A DNA stretch of 64,000 nt. Origin: Mucilaginibacter flavus (GTDB lineage: Bacteria; Bacteroidota; Bacteroidia; Sphingobacteriales; Sphingobacteriaceae). The notes beneath the pieces are model-generated. The model was not told the origin of the DNA. It searched no databases and worked only from the letters and a program-made list of their open reading frames with translations. Location of the stretch: NCBI RefSeq assembly GCF_030409315.1, contig NZ_JAUFPS010000012.1, positions 295,820 through 359,819 on the forward strand, given 5' to 3'. Below are positions 45,171 through 53,804 of this stretch, piece after piece. Each line of letters starts with the position of its first letter. The first letter of the stretch is position 1. The position numbers and the translations under genes were made by a program.

Positions 45171-45815
45171 ATGGATACTTCACTAAAAAACAAATTCGAC
45201 AGTATAATTTTTGATTTAGACGGAACCCTTTGGGATAGCACCGCGAACGTTGCCCTGGCCTGGCAAACCGCTATTTCAAAAGTTGATTACCTGAACGAAG
45301 AAATGACTGTTGAACGTGTAAAATCAATTACCGGAATGACGTATGATTCCATTTTTGATAAGCTGTTTCCCACCCTTAACACTGAACAGCGCAAAGAAGT
45401 GCAGGCCTTGTGCGCTGTTAGCGAACTGGAAATTTTGCATACCCGCGGCGGCGAACTTTATCCAGAGCTTGAACAAACCCTGAAATACCTTGGCACAAAA
45501 TACAAGTTATATATAGTAAGCAATTGCCAAAGCGGTTACATTGAGGTGTTTTTAGATTTGAATAACATGCATCCCCATTTTTTAGGGCATCAGTGTTTTG
45601 GCACAAAAGGCAACCCTAAGGCTGATAATATTAAAGATATTGTAAACGACCATCAGCTTAAAGCACCCGTTTACGTTGGCGATACCATGGGCGATTACAC
45701 ATCAGCTACCAAAGCAGGCGCGCCTTTCATTTTTGCCAGTTATGGTTTTGGCGTAGTAGCCGATGGAATGGTAGCCACCATAGATACTTTTAGCCAACTG
45801 ACCGAACTGCTGTAA
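45171..45815 (+). CDS. HAD-family hydrolase
   Basis: 214 residues of the beta-phosphoglucomutase-like HAD group: motif I FDLDGTLWDS near 14 (nucleophile Asp), motif II SNCQSG near 120, a Lys near 145 and motif IV VGDTMGDYTSA near 165. The helical cap lies between motifs I and II. It probably dephosphorylates a small metabolite; substrate is unknown. It ends directly against the convergent accC, with no base between. Confidence 0.92.
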   Translation: MDTSLKNKFDSIIFDLDGTLWDSTANVALAWQTAISKVDYLNEEMTVERVKSITGMTYDSIFDKLFPTLNTEQRKEVQALCAVSELEILHTRGGELYPELEQTLKYLGTKYKLYIVSNCQSGYIEVFLDLNNMHPHFLGHQCFGTKGNPKADNIKDIVNDHQLKAPVYVGDTMGDYTSATKAGAPFIFASYGFGVVADGMVATIDTFSQLTELL

Positions 45816-47297
45816 TTACAACCGGCTCCTGTTTTTTACCCAGTTACTATTTTCAGCAACCGCGGTTGTCGAGTTGGCTATTTTTTGCGCACCTAACAAA
45901 TGTCCCATCAATATAGCGGCAATTTTTGCTTCATCGGCGTTGCCTGTTTGCAATACATCGGGCGTAAAATACTTTTTCACAAAGTGGGTATCAAAATTGC
46001 GAGATGTAAAAGCCTCGTGCTGCATTACAAATTTTCCGAAACCAAGCGTGGTGGTTATTCCGGTAATCTGATACTCATCTATGGCCCTTATCATGCGTTC
46101 TATTGCTTCATCCCGGTCTTTACCATAGGTAATCAGCTTGGCAATCATGGGATCGTAATAAATAGGGATTTCCATACCTTGCTCAAAGCCATCGTCAACC
46201 CGCACACCGGGGCCTTTAGGCGTAATGTAGGTTTGTAAAGTGCCAATATCCGGCAGGAAATTATTGGCGGGGTCTTCGGCATAAACCCTCAACTCAACCG
46301 CGTGGCCTTTTATCTGCAAATCTTCCTGTTTAAAGCTTATGGGTAAGCCACGGGCAATATTAATTTGCTCTTTCACCAGGTCAATGCCGGTTATCAATTC
46401 GGTAACGGGGTGCTCAACCTGCAGGCGGGTGTTCATCTCCAGGAAATAAAAGTTAAGGTTATCATCCATAATAAACTCCACCGTGCCCGCGCCGGTATAA
46501 TTTACAGAACGGGCCACATCAACAGCGCATTTGCCCATTTGCTCACGGATTTGCGGTGTAAGCACTTTAGATGGAGCTTCTTCAATTACTTTTTGGTGCC
46601 TGCGCTGTACGGAGCAATCGCGCTCAAACAGGTGTACTATATTGCCATGGTTATCGCCTAAAACCTGGATTTCGATATGCCTGGGAGATGATACATAACG
46701 TTCAATAAAAACCGATCCGTCGCCAAAGGCCGAGGTAGCTTCTGATACGGCCAGCTGCATTTGTTCCTCAAAATCATCAGGCCCATCAACAATGCGCATG
46801 CCTTTTCCGCCGCCGCCTGCGGCGGCTTTTATCAAAATAGGAAAGCCTACCTCGACAGCCCGTTTTTTAGCCTCTGCAACGTCGGTAATAGCCTCCTCCG
46901 TCCCCGGAACCATGGGGATGTTATATTTTAAGGCCGCAGCTTTTGCAGATAATTTATTACCCATTATTTCCATAGCCTCCGGCGATGGACCAATGAGTAT
47001 CAAGCCTGCTTCATGTACCTGCTTTGCAAAAGCGGCATTTTCGCTCAGAAAACCGTAACCTGGATGAATGCCCTCCGCGCCTGTTTTAATACAGGCCGCT
47101 ATAATTTTATCACCAACAAGATATGATTGATTAGAAGGGGCCGCACCAATATGCACAGCCTCATCGGCATAGCGTACGTGTAAGGCATCCCTATCTGCAT
47201 CTGAATAAACAGCAACAGTTTTAATACCCATTTCCCGCGCCGAACGCATTACCCTTAAGGCTATTTCACCACGATTGGCAATCAATATCTTTTGCAT
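45816..47297 (-). CDS. accC: Biotin carboxylase subunit (acetyl-CoA carboxylase type)
   Basis: 493 residues of an ATP-grasp enzyme that carboxylates the biotin on its carrier protein. Visible parts: ILIANRGEIA at the N terminus, ATP-binding GGGGKGMRIV near 165, FIERYV, HLFERDCSVQRRHQK, and EMNTRLQVEHPVTE near 292. It is about 45 residues longer than E. coli AccC. No accB neighbour is present, so the partner may be acetyl- or propionyl-CoA carboxylase. An exact -7 element (47302-47309) ends 4 nt before the ATG. Confidence 0.93.
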   Translation of the reverse strand: MQKILIANRGEIALRVMRSAREMGIKTVAVYSDADRDALHVRYADEAVHIGAAPSNQSYLVGDKIIAACIKTGAEGIHPGYGFLSENAAFAKQVHEAGLILIGPSPEAMEIMGNKLSAKAAALKYNIPMVPGTEEAITDVAEAKKRAVEVGFPILIKAAAGGGGKGMRIVDGPDDFEEQMQLAVSEATSAFGDGSVFIERYVSSPRHIEIQVLGDNHGNIVHLFERDCSVQRRHQKVIEEAPSKVLTPQIREQMGKCAVDVARSVNYTGAGTVEFIMDDNLNFYFLEMNTRLQVEHPVTELITGIDLVKEQINIARGLPISFKQEDLQIKGHAVELRVYAEDPANNFLPDIGTLQTYITPKGPGVRVDDGFEQGMEIPIYYDPMIAKLITYGKDRDEAIERMIRAIDEYQITGITTTLGFGKFVMQHEAFTSRNFDTHFVKKYFTPDVLQTGNADEAKIAAILMGHLLGAQKIANSTTAVAENSNWVKNRSRL

Positions 47298-47301
47298 AAA
47301 A

Positions 47302-47309
47302 CAAATGTA
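47302..47309 (-). promoter_or_regulatory. Promoter -7 element at the accC start
   Basis: TACATTTG on the minus strand is exact and is followed by TTTT and the ATG, so the start codon would be at or within a base of +1. A weak upstream TTG is present. Confidence 0.55.
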
Positions 47310-47399
47310 ATTGATTTAACGGCTTGGCAACAGGAATTTTTAGGGAAGATTGAAAAGATGAACAACAATACGCCACACCTTAAGTTAAGCGGCTTACAC

Positions 47400-47618
47400 T
47401 TATGCTCTTTTATCTAAACGATACGTTTTACGGTTACAGCGATAACAAACATAATGCTTAAGAGGCAACCACGAAAAAAAGGTTCTTACAAATAGCCCGC
47501 GCCTTATGCGGGACAGACTACCGGCGCAACCGCGACAACGCAGTTCCTGCTGATTAACAAGCGGTTTCATCCGGGTTACATTGTCGATACCTGATTTTGT
47601 ACCTATATCGGCTGTCAT
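47400..47618 (-). CDS. Small zinc-ribbon-like protein (72 aa)
   Basis: 72 residues with CRGC near residue 28 and CYRC near residue 58, a likely four-cysteine zinc site, and basic residues between. The composition and spacing look real, but homology is not recognised. It lies 100 bp downstream of accC on the same strand orientation, in its own transcription unit. Overlap with another gene is absent. Confidence 0.5.
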   Translation of the reverse strand: MTADIGTKSGIDNVTRMKPLVNQQELRCRGCAGSLSRIRRGLFVRTFFSWLPLKHYVCYRCNRKTYRLDKRA

Positions 47619-47758
47619 AGTGTAGTTGTTTTAATTAGGGGTATTATTTACAACTAAATTAACCATAAATCATGAATTTATAATGAACTTTGGGCAAACA
47701 CCCTACAAAAAGGGTTAAAACACCCGTATTTACCCCGTTTTTTCACCTATTGTAAACC

Positions 47759-47793
47759 AAAAACGCCCTTAATTTTTAATTAAGAGCGGTTTT
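47759..47793 (-). terminator. Terminator of the c-type cytochrome gene
   Basis: On the minus strand a stem ACCGCTCTTAATT / AATTAAGGGCGTT with one mismatch is followed by TTTT. Confidence 0.65.
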
Positions 47794-47812
47794 AAAATTA
47801 CCTTATGGGCAA

Positions 47813-48349
47813 TTATTCCTTTTTATCTGGTGCCGGAGTACCCGCTGGCGGAGGCCCTTGCTGACCAGCCGGTGCCATACCCGGAGGCGGAGGCATACCC
47901 GGACCGCCCGGAGGAGGGCCACCAGGGCCGCGACCCGCAGGTACGGTTACCTCTGGATGCGCAACACCGCGGTGACAGGTATTACAATTAACACCCGCTT
48001 TCATCACCATACCTAACGAATCTTTTTTAGCATGAAAATATTTATCATTGATCTTATCCATCATCTTGAACATATCACGTGCCATTTGCTTTTCTGGCTT
48101 GGCATCGCTTGCCCAATCCATTTGCTTGGCTGCTTCATCACGTACATGGCAAAAATTGCAATGCACACCCAATGAATGCTCCCACTCTTCCATCACTTCA
48201 TGAAGCTGATCTTTTGTAATATTTTTAGGCAATACTTTAAGGTTTTTCCAACCTTCATCAGCAGGTTTTGGTGTTGTGGAAGTCATGGCTCCAAGCACAA
48301 CTACCGACATTAAACCCAGCGTGACTAACATTTTTTTGTTTATCAGCAT
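47813..48349 (-). CDS. Secreted c-type cytochrome with proline-rich tail
   Basis: About 178 residues: signal peptide (MLINKKMLVTLGL...), two heme motifs CNFCH near residue 65 and CNTCH near 122, and a Pro/Gly-rich C-terminal tail (from about 140). It resembles the photosynthetic-reaction-centre-type cytochrome c family proteins of Bacteroidota, which are not photosynthetic. The start at 48349 is chosen, since the upstream MTI gives a poor signal n-region; either is possible. Probably an extracytoplasmic electron carrier. Confidence 0.87.
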   Translation of the reverse strand: MLINKKMLVTLGLMSVVVLGAMTSTTPKPADEGWKNLKVLPKNITKDQLHEVMEEWEHSLGVHCNFCHVRDEAAKQMDWASDAKPEKQMARDMFKMMDKINDKYFHAKKDSLGMVMKAGVNCNTCHRGVAHPEVTVPAGRGPGGPPPGGPGMPPPPGMAPAGQQGPPPAGTPAPDKKE

Positions 48350-48455
48350 AATTGTCATATTTAAGTCATCTAATGTAGATATTAACTTTGAATGTTACAA
48401 CTTTTAAATGCTCCAACCACAGGTAATTTTTCAGATACAATGCGGTATACTGTAT

Positions 48456-49292
48456 TTACCTGGTTACCAGTTTTTCGCTGATGGCCCATAGCTTATCACG
48501 TGCGGCGGTATCTGTAGCAAGGGTCGATGTTTTTGCTACCTTTTTCTTTTTAAAATAGCTGCCATTATATTTATCAAGTCGTGGTGCTGTCGCCAGGAAT
48601 ACCGTGGTTTCTGCACCTTGTTTTGCCGAGATCATGAAGAATGATCTGCCTAATGCCACCAGTAGTTTCTTAACGCCCTTAAACTCATTCCAGAAACCAG
48701 TACTTACCACACCCGGATGCAGCGAAAAAGCAAGAATACCCGTGCTGCCAAATTTTGACGCCAACGATTGGGTGAAATAGATATTGAACAGCTTATTCAT
48801 CCCATACGCTTTCCAGGCGTTATAGGATTGTTCCCATTGCAGATCATCAAATTGCGGCACACCAATTTTATGTGCTTCAGAACTTACATTAATAACACGC
48901 GCCTGCCCTTTTTGTAGTAGCGGCATCAGGCTATTGGTTAGCAAAAAATGACCTATGTGATTGGTAGTAAAAGTCATTTCAAACCTATCCTTACTTAACT
49001 CCCGCTCCTGGAAAACGCCACCTGCATTATTGATCAATATATTGATTGCAAACAGTTTACCTGTTAACTCGGCAGCTGCATCCTTTACAGTTTGTAAATC
49101 GGCTAAATCGCACTTTAGTACATAAATCTGGCTGTTGCCTGTTTCGGTAATAAGGCGTTTTTGGAGTTCATCGCCCTTAATAATATTACGCACCAGTAAA
49201 TAAAGCGCATGCCCTTCTTTAGCCAATGCCAGCGCGGTTTCCTCGCCTATGCCCGATGTGGCTCCGGTTATAACAGTTGTTTTTATTGCCAT
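48456..49292 (-). CDS. Short-chain dehydrogenase (retinol-dehydrogenase-like)
   Basis: 278 residues. NAD(P)-binding TGATSGIGEETA near residue 8, NNAGG near 92, Ser in INVSSEAH near 137 and YxxxK in AYGMNKL near 165. It resembles the WWOX/retinol dehydrogenase-like SDRs of bacteria. Substrate unknown. Upstream, GC-rich facing repeat arms (GGAGGCTT type) separate it from the Hint-domain gene. Confidence 0.92.
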   Translation of the reverse strand: MAIKTTVITGATSGIGEETALALAKEGHALYLLVRNIIKGDELQKRLITETGNSQIYVLKCDLADLQTVKDAAAELTGKLFAINILINNAGGVFQERELSKDRFEMTFTTNHIGHFLLTNSLMPLLQKGQARVINVSSEAHKIGVPQFDDLQWEQSYNAWKAYGMNKLFNIYFTQSLASKFGSTGILAFSLHPGVVSTGFWNEFKGVKKLLVALGRSFFMISAKQGAETTVFLATAPRLDKYNGSYFKKKKVAKTSTLATDTAARDKLWAISEKLVTR

Positions 49293-49424
49293 GAGGCCTC
49301 CCAGCCCCCGTTAACCAACGGGGAGTTTTTTGATTAGCGCGCAAGATAGTTGTTTTGCTTCTATCTATAGGTGATCTTTTTTAAGCCTGCCCTTCAGGGG
49401 AGGCTTGGAGGGGCTCTTGGCCTT
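49293..49424. repeat. GC-rich facing arms between the SDR and Hint genes
   Basis: GAGGCCTCCCAGCCCCCGTT with CCAACGGGGAG (about 49293-49330) and CCTTCAGGGGAGGCTTGGAG (about 49385-49410) share the word AGCCTCCCC. The right part begins 3 bp past the Hint-domain stop codon. Confidence 0.5.
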
Positions 49425-50423
49425 TTACTTCTGCATCACCATAACACCATTCATCAACAGTGTGCTGCCGCCATCGGCTACAATGTTGTATACCTTTTGA
49501 ATGCCGCCGCCTTTTTCTGTTTTTTGAAGAACAGTAAAAGCTTCGTATTTGCCGGTTTTTTCATTCAGGCAAAGTACTTCCTGGCCGGTTTTAATCTCGC
49601 CCATTTTTTGACTGCCTTGTTTGGTTAACATAGGGTGGTTTGGCGTAGCCTGTAACACTTTGGAGTTAAGATTAATGAACTGGCCAGCCTTGGTATCTTT
49701 CACCACTGCCGATACCAATACCAATCGTGTCAGCGCATAGTTTTTTGCATCGTGTGTGGTTAGTTCTTTTACTTTTACCACCGAACTTTTGTTGGTTGCG
49801 GGATCGATGGTGATCACTTCATCGCCGGCCTTAACGGTTTTAAGCATTTTGGTACCGCCACCTGCCATGGTAACCATTTCATCACCGGGGAAACAAATAT
49901 CGTTACCATAAGTAGCCGATTCTTCTTTCATATCCTTGCCGCCATTCAGCATTTTATATTGCTGAAAGCTCATTTCTTTTGAAAGCACATACGATAGTTT
50001 CAGGATAAAATTGGTTTCCTCTTTGTTGATGTTATCAATATCTAAAAAGTATTTTTCCCAAACTTTGGCATCGGCGGTAAAATCAGGCATTAAAGCCTTG
50101 TACATTTTGCCTTTTTCGTTGGTGTAAAATATCATCAGGCCAATTTCCTGCATGCCCTCTTTGGCGATGAGTTTATACAGATCGATACGTTTTTTTAAGC
50201 CATCCGATCCGGTAATGAAGTAAGGCTTGCGGTTTTCATACCTGTCAAGCACATACGCGTTATCAAATTTAACGTAGGTATCCTGGTCAAGATTGGCAAT
50301 GGTATAGCCCTGTGCCTTGGTATACTCATCCATGGTAAGCGGCCTTGGGTTTACCGCAGCGGTTTGAGCATTACCTAAATAAATGCAAGATGATAAAAGT
50401 AGAGTTAGAGTTAATTTGCGCAT
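49425..50423 (-). CDS. Secreted protein with C-terminal Hint (intein/hedgehog-like) domain
   Basis: 332 residues from ATG 50423 (MRKLTL), a signal peptide ending GNAQ, an approximately 150-residue N-terminal domain of unknown function, then a Hint domain from Cys177 to the C terminus. Hint motifs: CFPGDEMVTMAGG at the splice-site-like start, GDEVITIDP, TPNHPMLT (the conserved TxxH) and NGVMVMQK at the end, in place of the intein-like HN plus nucleophile. It may self-cleave at the bond before Cys177 but cannot splice, because no C-extein follows. The stop is close to repeat arms. Confidence 0.85.
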   Translation of the reverse strand: MRKLTLTLLLSSCIYLGNAQTAAVNPRPLTMDEYTKAQGYTIANLDQDTYVKFDNAYVLDRYENRKPYFITGSDGLKKRIDLYKLIAKEGMQEIGLMIFYTNEKGKMYKALMPDFTADAKVWEKYFLDIDNINKEETNFILKLSYVLSKEMSFQQYKMLNGGKDMKEESATYGNDICFPGDEMVTMAGGGTKMLKTVKAGDEVITIDPATNKSSVVKVKELTTHDAKNYALTRLVLVSAVVKDTKAGQFINLNSKVLQATPNHPMLTKQGSQKMGEIKTGQEVLCLNEKTGKYEAFTVLQKTEKGGGIQKVYNIVADGGSTLLMNGVMVMQK

Positions 50424-50426
50424 TGG

Positions 50427-50612
50427 GAAAAGAGTCAAGAATCAAGAGTCAAGAATCAAGATTTTTTCCTGAAAGCGCTTGAAACCGATTCTGCGATTGA
50501 TATTTGTTATGTTGTATTAATATCTGGGATTTTGTTTGTTGGAACGAGGCTACTGAAAGGTTAGAATCAAGATTTTTTGTCTTAACTCTTGATTCTAACC
50601 TCTTGATTCTTT
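50427..50612. repeat. AATCAAGAGTCAAG repeat arms between aminotransferase and Hint genes
   Basis: Words GAGTCAAGAATCAAGAGTC (50430-50460) and their complement TTGATTCTAACC, CTTGATTC (50563-50612) flank about 100 bp. The right arm starts within 2 bp of the aminotransferase stop. Same family as 22206-22378. Confidence 0.7.
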
Positions 50613-50613
50613 C

Positions 50614-51786
50614 TTAAGACAGTTGTTTAAACGCGTCTGCAAAGGCTTCCATTTCGTCCATCCGGCCGATGCTTACACGGCACCATTCTTTGCCGTTAAA
50701 TTGCCAGCTGCGTACGCCAACACCGCGTTTCATCATTTCGCTCACAAACTTTTTGCTGCCCATTTTTAAGGGGAACATCACAAAGTTGGCCGACGATGGG
50801 ATGTATTCGTAGCCTTCTTTTTTCAGTACCGAGTACAGATACTCTTTTGAGGCCAGTGTTTTCTCTAACGCCTGTTTTAAAAATGCTTCCTCGCGATAAG
50901 CAACAAGGGCGCCAGCGATGGTTGTTGCCGATAATGAGAAACCTGTTGTATAATTAGATAAAACCTTGATAGTTTCTGGCTGGGATACGATGTAACCACA
51001 ACGCAGGCCTGCAAAACCATACAATTTACTAAATGTGCGCGCCACAATGATATTGTTACTAGCCTTCATCGTATCTATCATACTTGAACCTTTGGGATCG
51101 GGCAGGTAATCGATATAAGCTTCATCAACAAATACGGTTACCTTTTTAGATACACGCTCGCAAAATGCTTTTAGTTTGGCTGTATCTAATATAGTAGCGG
51201 TAGGATTATTAGGGTTACAGATGTAGACCAAACCTGTGTTGGCATCAATTTTCGCTTCCATAGCATCAAGGTCGAGCTTATAATCGGTAGTTAGCGGCAC
51301 TTTAATCCATTTGCCTTCTAATCTTTCGGCATGTGATGGCAGGTCGTCATATGATGGATCGCCGGTGATGATGCTTTTACCACCCTTGCTGTAATACATG
51401 GCAGCCGCAAGCAGTAAGGGCGACGAACCAGATTCCATCAATATATTGCCTGAAGAGATCCCTTCATAAGCCGCGATTTTATCATAAAGCATTCCCATGC
51501 TTTGCATAGGGTACTGATAACCCAGATCGATAGCATCCTGGATTGCTTTTTTAGCAGCCGGCGACGGACCAAACGGATTTTCATTAGCCAGCAAGCGCGC
51601 CTTTAATACCGGTGGAGCATCTGCAATAGCATCCATATCGGTAAAGCGTTTGGCCATCGGGACCAGTTTTTTGGCAACAGGCATCGCGGCCAGCTTGCTG
51701 ATAGTTCCCGAAAAGAAGGCCAGTCCCCCGGCCATAAATGCGCTGGATTTAATCCAGTTTCTGCGGTTAAGTGAGTTTGTTGCCAT
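50614..51786 (-). CDS. Exported (Tat-type) HisC-like PLP aminotransferase
   Basis: 390 residues. A twin-arginine-like signal (RRNWIK, then hydrophobic FMAGGLAFFSG) precedes a fold-type I aminotransferase. The PLP-site features are NPFGPS, YICNPNNPTATI, VDEAYIDY and the Schiff-base Lys in ARTFSKLYGFAGLRCGY. It resembles histidinol-phosphate aminotransferase, but an exported enzyme is unlikely to serve histidine synthesis. It follows the Tat-type amine oxidase with 185 bp of repeats between. A periplasmic amino-acid or amine metabolic role is an inference. Confidence 0.88.
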   Translation of the reverse strand: MATNSLNRRNWIKSSAFMAGGLAFFSGTISKLAAMPVAKKLVPMAKRFTDMDAIADAPPVLKARLLANENPFGPSPAAKKAIQDAIDLGYQYPMQSMGMLYDKIAAYEGISSGNILMESGSSPLLLAAAMYYSKGGKSIITGDPSYDDLPSHAERLEGKWIKVPLTTDYKLDLDAMEAKIDANTGLVYICNPNNPTATILDTAKLKAFCERVSKKVTVFVDEAYIDYLPDPKGSSMIDTMKASNNIIVARTFSKLYGFAGLRCGYIVSQPETIKVLSNYTTGFSLSATTIAGALVAYREEAFLKQALEKTLASKEYLYSVLKKEGYEYIPSSANFVMFPLKMGSKKFVSEMMKRGVGVRSWQFNGKEWCRVSIGRMDEMEAFADAFKQLS

Positions 51787-51797
51787 GGTGGTTTTAA

Positions 51798-51962
51798 ATT
51801 AGAATCAAGAGTCAAGAATCAAGAGCCAAGACGCATGATGGTTATTCTTTACAATATTGTTAGTTAGCTGGAATTATTATCGTTAAAATTCTATTTTGAT
51901 ACTCCACTTCAAAAACCTTTTCCTGCAGCTGTCTTAATTCTTGACTCTTGGTTCTTAATTCT
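51798..51962. repeat. AATCAAGAGTCAAG repeat arms upstream of the aminotransferase
   Basis: AGAATCAAGAGTCAAGAATC (51798-51830) lies just before the aminotransferase ATG, and the complement TCTTAATTCTTGACTCTTGG (51930-51962) lies just after the amine oxidase stop. About 100 bp separate the arms. Same family as 22206-22378. Confidence 0.75.
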
Positions 51963-51971
51963 CTTCCCCGC

Positions 51972-53556
51972 TTATTTTACCATCGGGTACGATGCCCTGC
52001 CATCTGTTACCCGGGCATGTAGCGCGGCTACGGTGCTGCGGGCCGATTCAAAGGCGCCAGCCATCCAGGCATTTAAATAAGTAAGATGTTCGCCTGCAAA
52101 GTATACCTGCTTATCGGGTTTTAACAGCGCCGGGTATTGGGTTTTGCGGGTATCGGTATTGTAAACCGCCCATCCGCCTAAATTGTACTTTGTTTTATGC
52201 CAACTTACCGAAAAAGAACTTTCAAACTCCTTATCATATTGCGGATGGATCAATCTCCCTTTTTCAAGGGCGAACTTTTCCCTTTCAGCATAATTTAAAG
52301 CACCAATTTTTTGGGCTTTTTCGTTAAAATTGTAATATCCTATTAAGATACCCTTTTTCCCTAAATAATCATAAGACGGATAAAATATCTGCGTTAAATC
52401 ATTGTTGGTGTGCGTAATACCTCCGTAAAGATGCTCATCCTCTTCCCAAAACCTACGCTTAAACTGTAAGCCAATTTTACCGGTTTTAATGTATTCGATA
52501 TAATCAATAGCCCTGCTTACATCGCTTGAAAAGTTATTGCTGATGTTGCTCAATACAGGCAATGGTAAAGTACAAATGCACATATCGCCGTTGAGTAAGT
52601 GTTCGCCCAGGACATCTTTGTATTTGATCTGAACACCTTCGGCCAGGTTGTTAATGGCGGTTACTTCGGCACCCATTTTTAACATCGGTGCTACCTTTTT
52701 TTCGAGCGCCTTAGCTATCTGATCCATACCGCCAACGGCCTGAAACATGGTCATTTGCAGTTCGTAAGTATATTCGGCCACGTTATAAAAATCCGGGTCC
52801 ATCAAACCGGAGTGAATAATATCCGCCAGTTTATGCGGATCGGCAATTTTTCCAGGCCTATCCCCCGCCCCCGGCGATTCGGGTGTAACCACGCCTTGCT
52901 GATGCTTTATAAAACTTATCTACATCCAGGCCACCTTCGGCCTGCAGGTATTCAATGATCCTTTGTCCGTCCTCTTTGGTAAGGCTGCCATCCAAACTTC
53001 CATGATCGATGCTTTTAGCCAGCATTTCGGTCATGTAACCACGAATGTCGTTATGTACTTCGCGTACCTTAATCTTTTTGTTACTCAGCGGCCCTTTACC
53101 CTCGGCAAAGTAATAAGCGCCCTCATTAACGTTATTGTAAACCTGTAAAGGCACCCCCAACTCCTTGCAGTAATGCAGGGTAAGTTCATGATGGTGCGGG
53201 ATACGTGAAGGGCCGGCGTTAAAATACTGCCCTTCGTCAAACTTAGCAGTAGCCATGGGTTTATCAATCTCTAGGTTGGTGCTGCCATTACGGATGCTCC
53301 AACAACGCCCACCTGCACGCTGACGGGCTTCAAGGATAGTACATTGGTAGCCTAATTTGGTAAGTTCATAAGCGCTGGTCATACCGGCAAGACCACCGCC
53401 TAAAATAATGACGTGTTTCCCTTTACCGGTGCCCTCCAGGTTAAAAGCATGTGCGGGGGCCGATTTTAACAAGCCTAAAGCCATCATTGCCGGGTATGCG
53501 CCACCGGCAAGCATGGCACCTTTTCCTAAAAAATCTCTTCGGGTAATTGTTTTCAA
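51972..53556 (-). pseudogene. Tat-type flavin amine oxidase, split by a frameshift
   Basis: Two frames together make one amine oxidase of about 527 residues. The N-terminal part (53556 to about 52907) has a twin-arginine signal (RRDFLGKG), the FAD motif GGGLAGMTSAYEL and ARQRAGGRCW. The C-terminal part (to 51972) has YFAGEHLTYLNAWMAGAFESA, the FAD-binding end. The reading frames meet at an AAA run (plus strand ttt at 52906-52908): removing one A gives FYKHQQGVVTPESPGAGD, the normal family continuation. A real pseudogene, a sequencing error or an unknown recoding event are all possible. Confidence 0.8.
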
Positions 53557-53726
53557 TAGGCTTGTTTTACTGTTTTACAATTATGCAAGCCCTAAGATAC
53601 TTTTTTAAATGATTTAATAAAATATTAACCTTATTTTTTTAAATATGATAATTTCTACGGGTTTTGTATACATTATTAACAAAAAATTAATAATGGTTTA
53701 TTTTAACGTATAAACTGGTTTTAACT

Positions 53727-53765
53727 AAACAGCCCGGATATCCAATTCGGATGTCCGGGCTGTTT
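53727..53765 (-). terminator. Terminator of the Gly-rich secreted protein gene
   Basis: Perfect 12-bp stem AAACAGCCCGGA/TCCGGGCTGTTT, further paired inside (ATCC/GGAT), 40-80 bp past the stop of 53805-54506. Confidence 0.8.
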
Positions 53766-53804
53766 CTTATATATAATCGTGTTTTGGCGACCACAAAACA
53801 TTAA

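Noticed and set aside
45816..47297. accB-accC operon
   Set aside because: No biotin carrier protein gene is adjacent on either side.
52858..53556. Two separate genes for the amine oxidase halves
   Set aside because: Each half lacks the other part of the FAD fold and joining the frames at one base gives a full-length family member.
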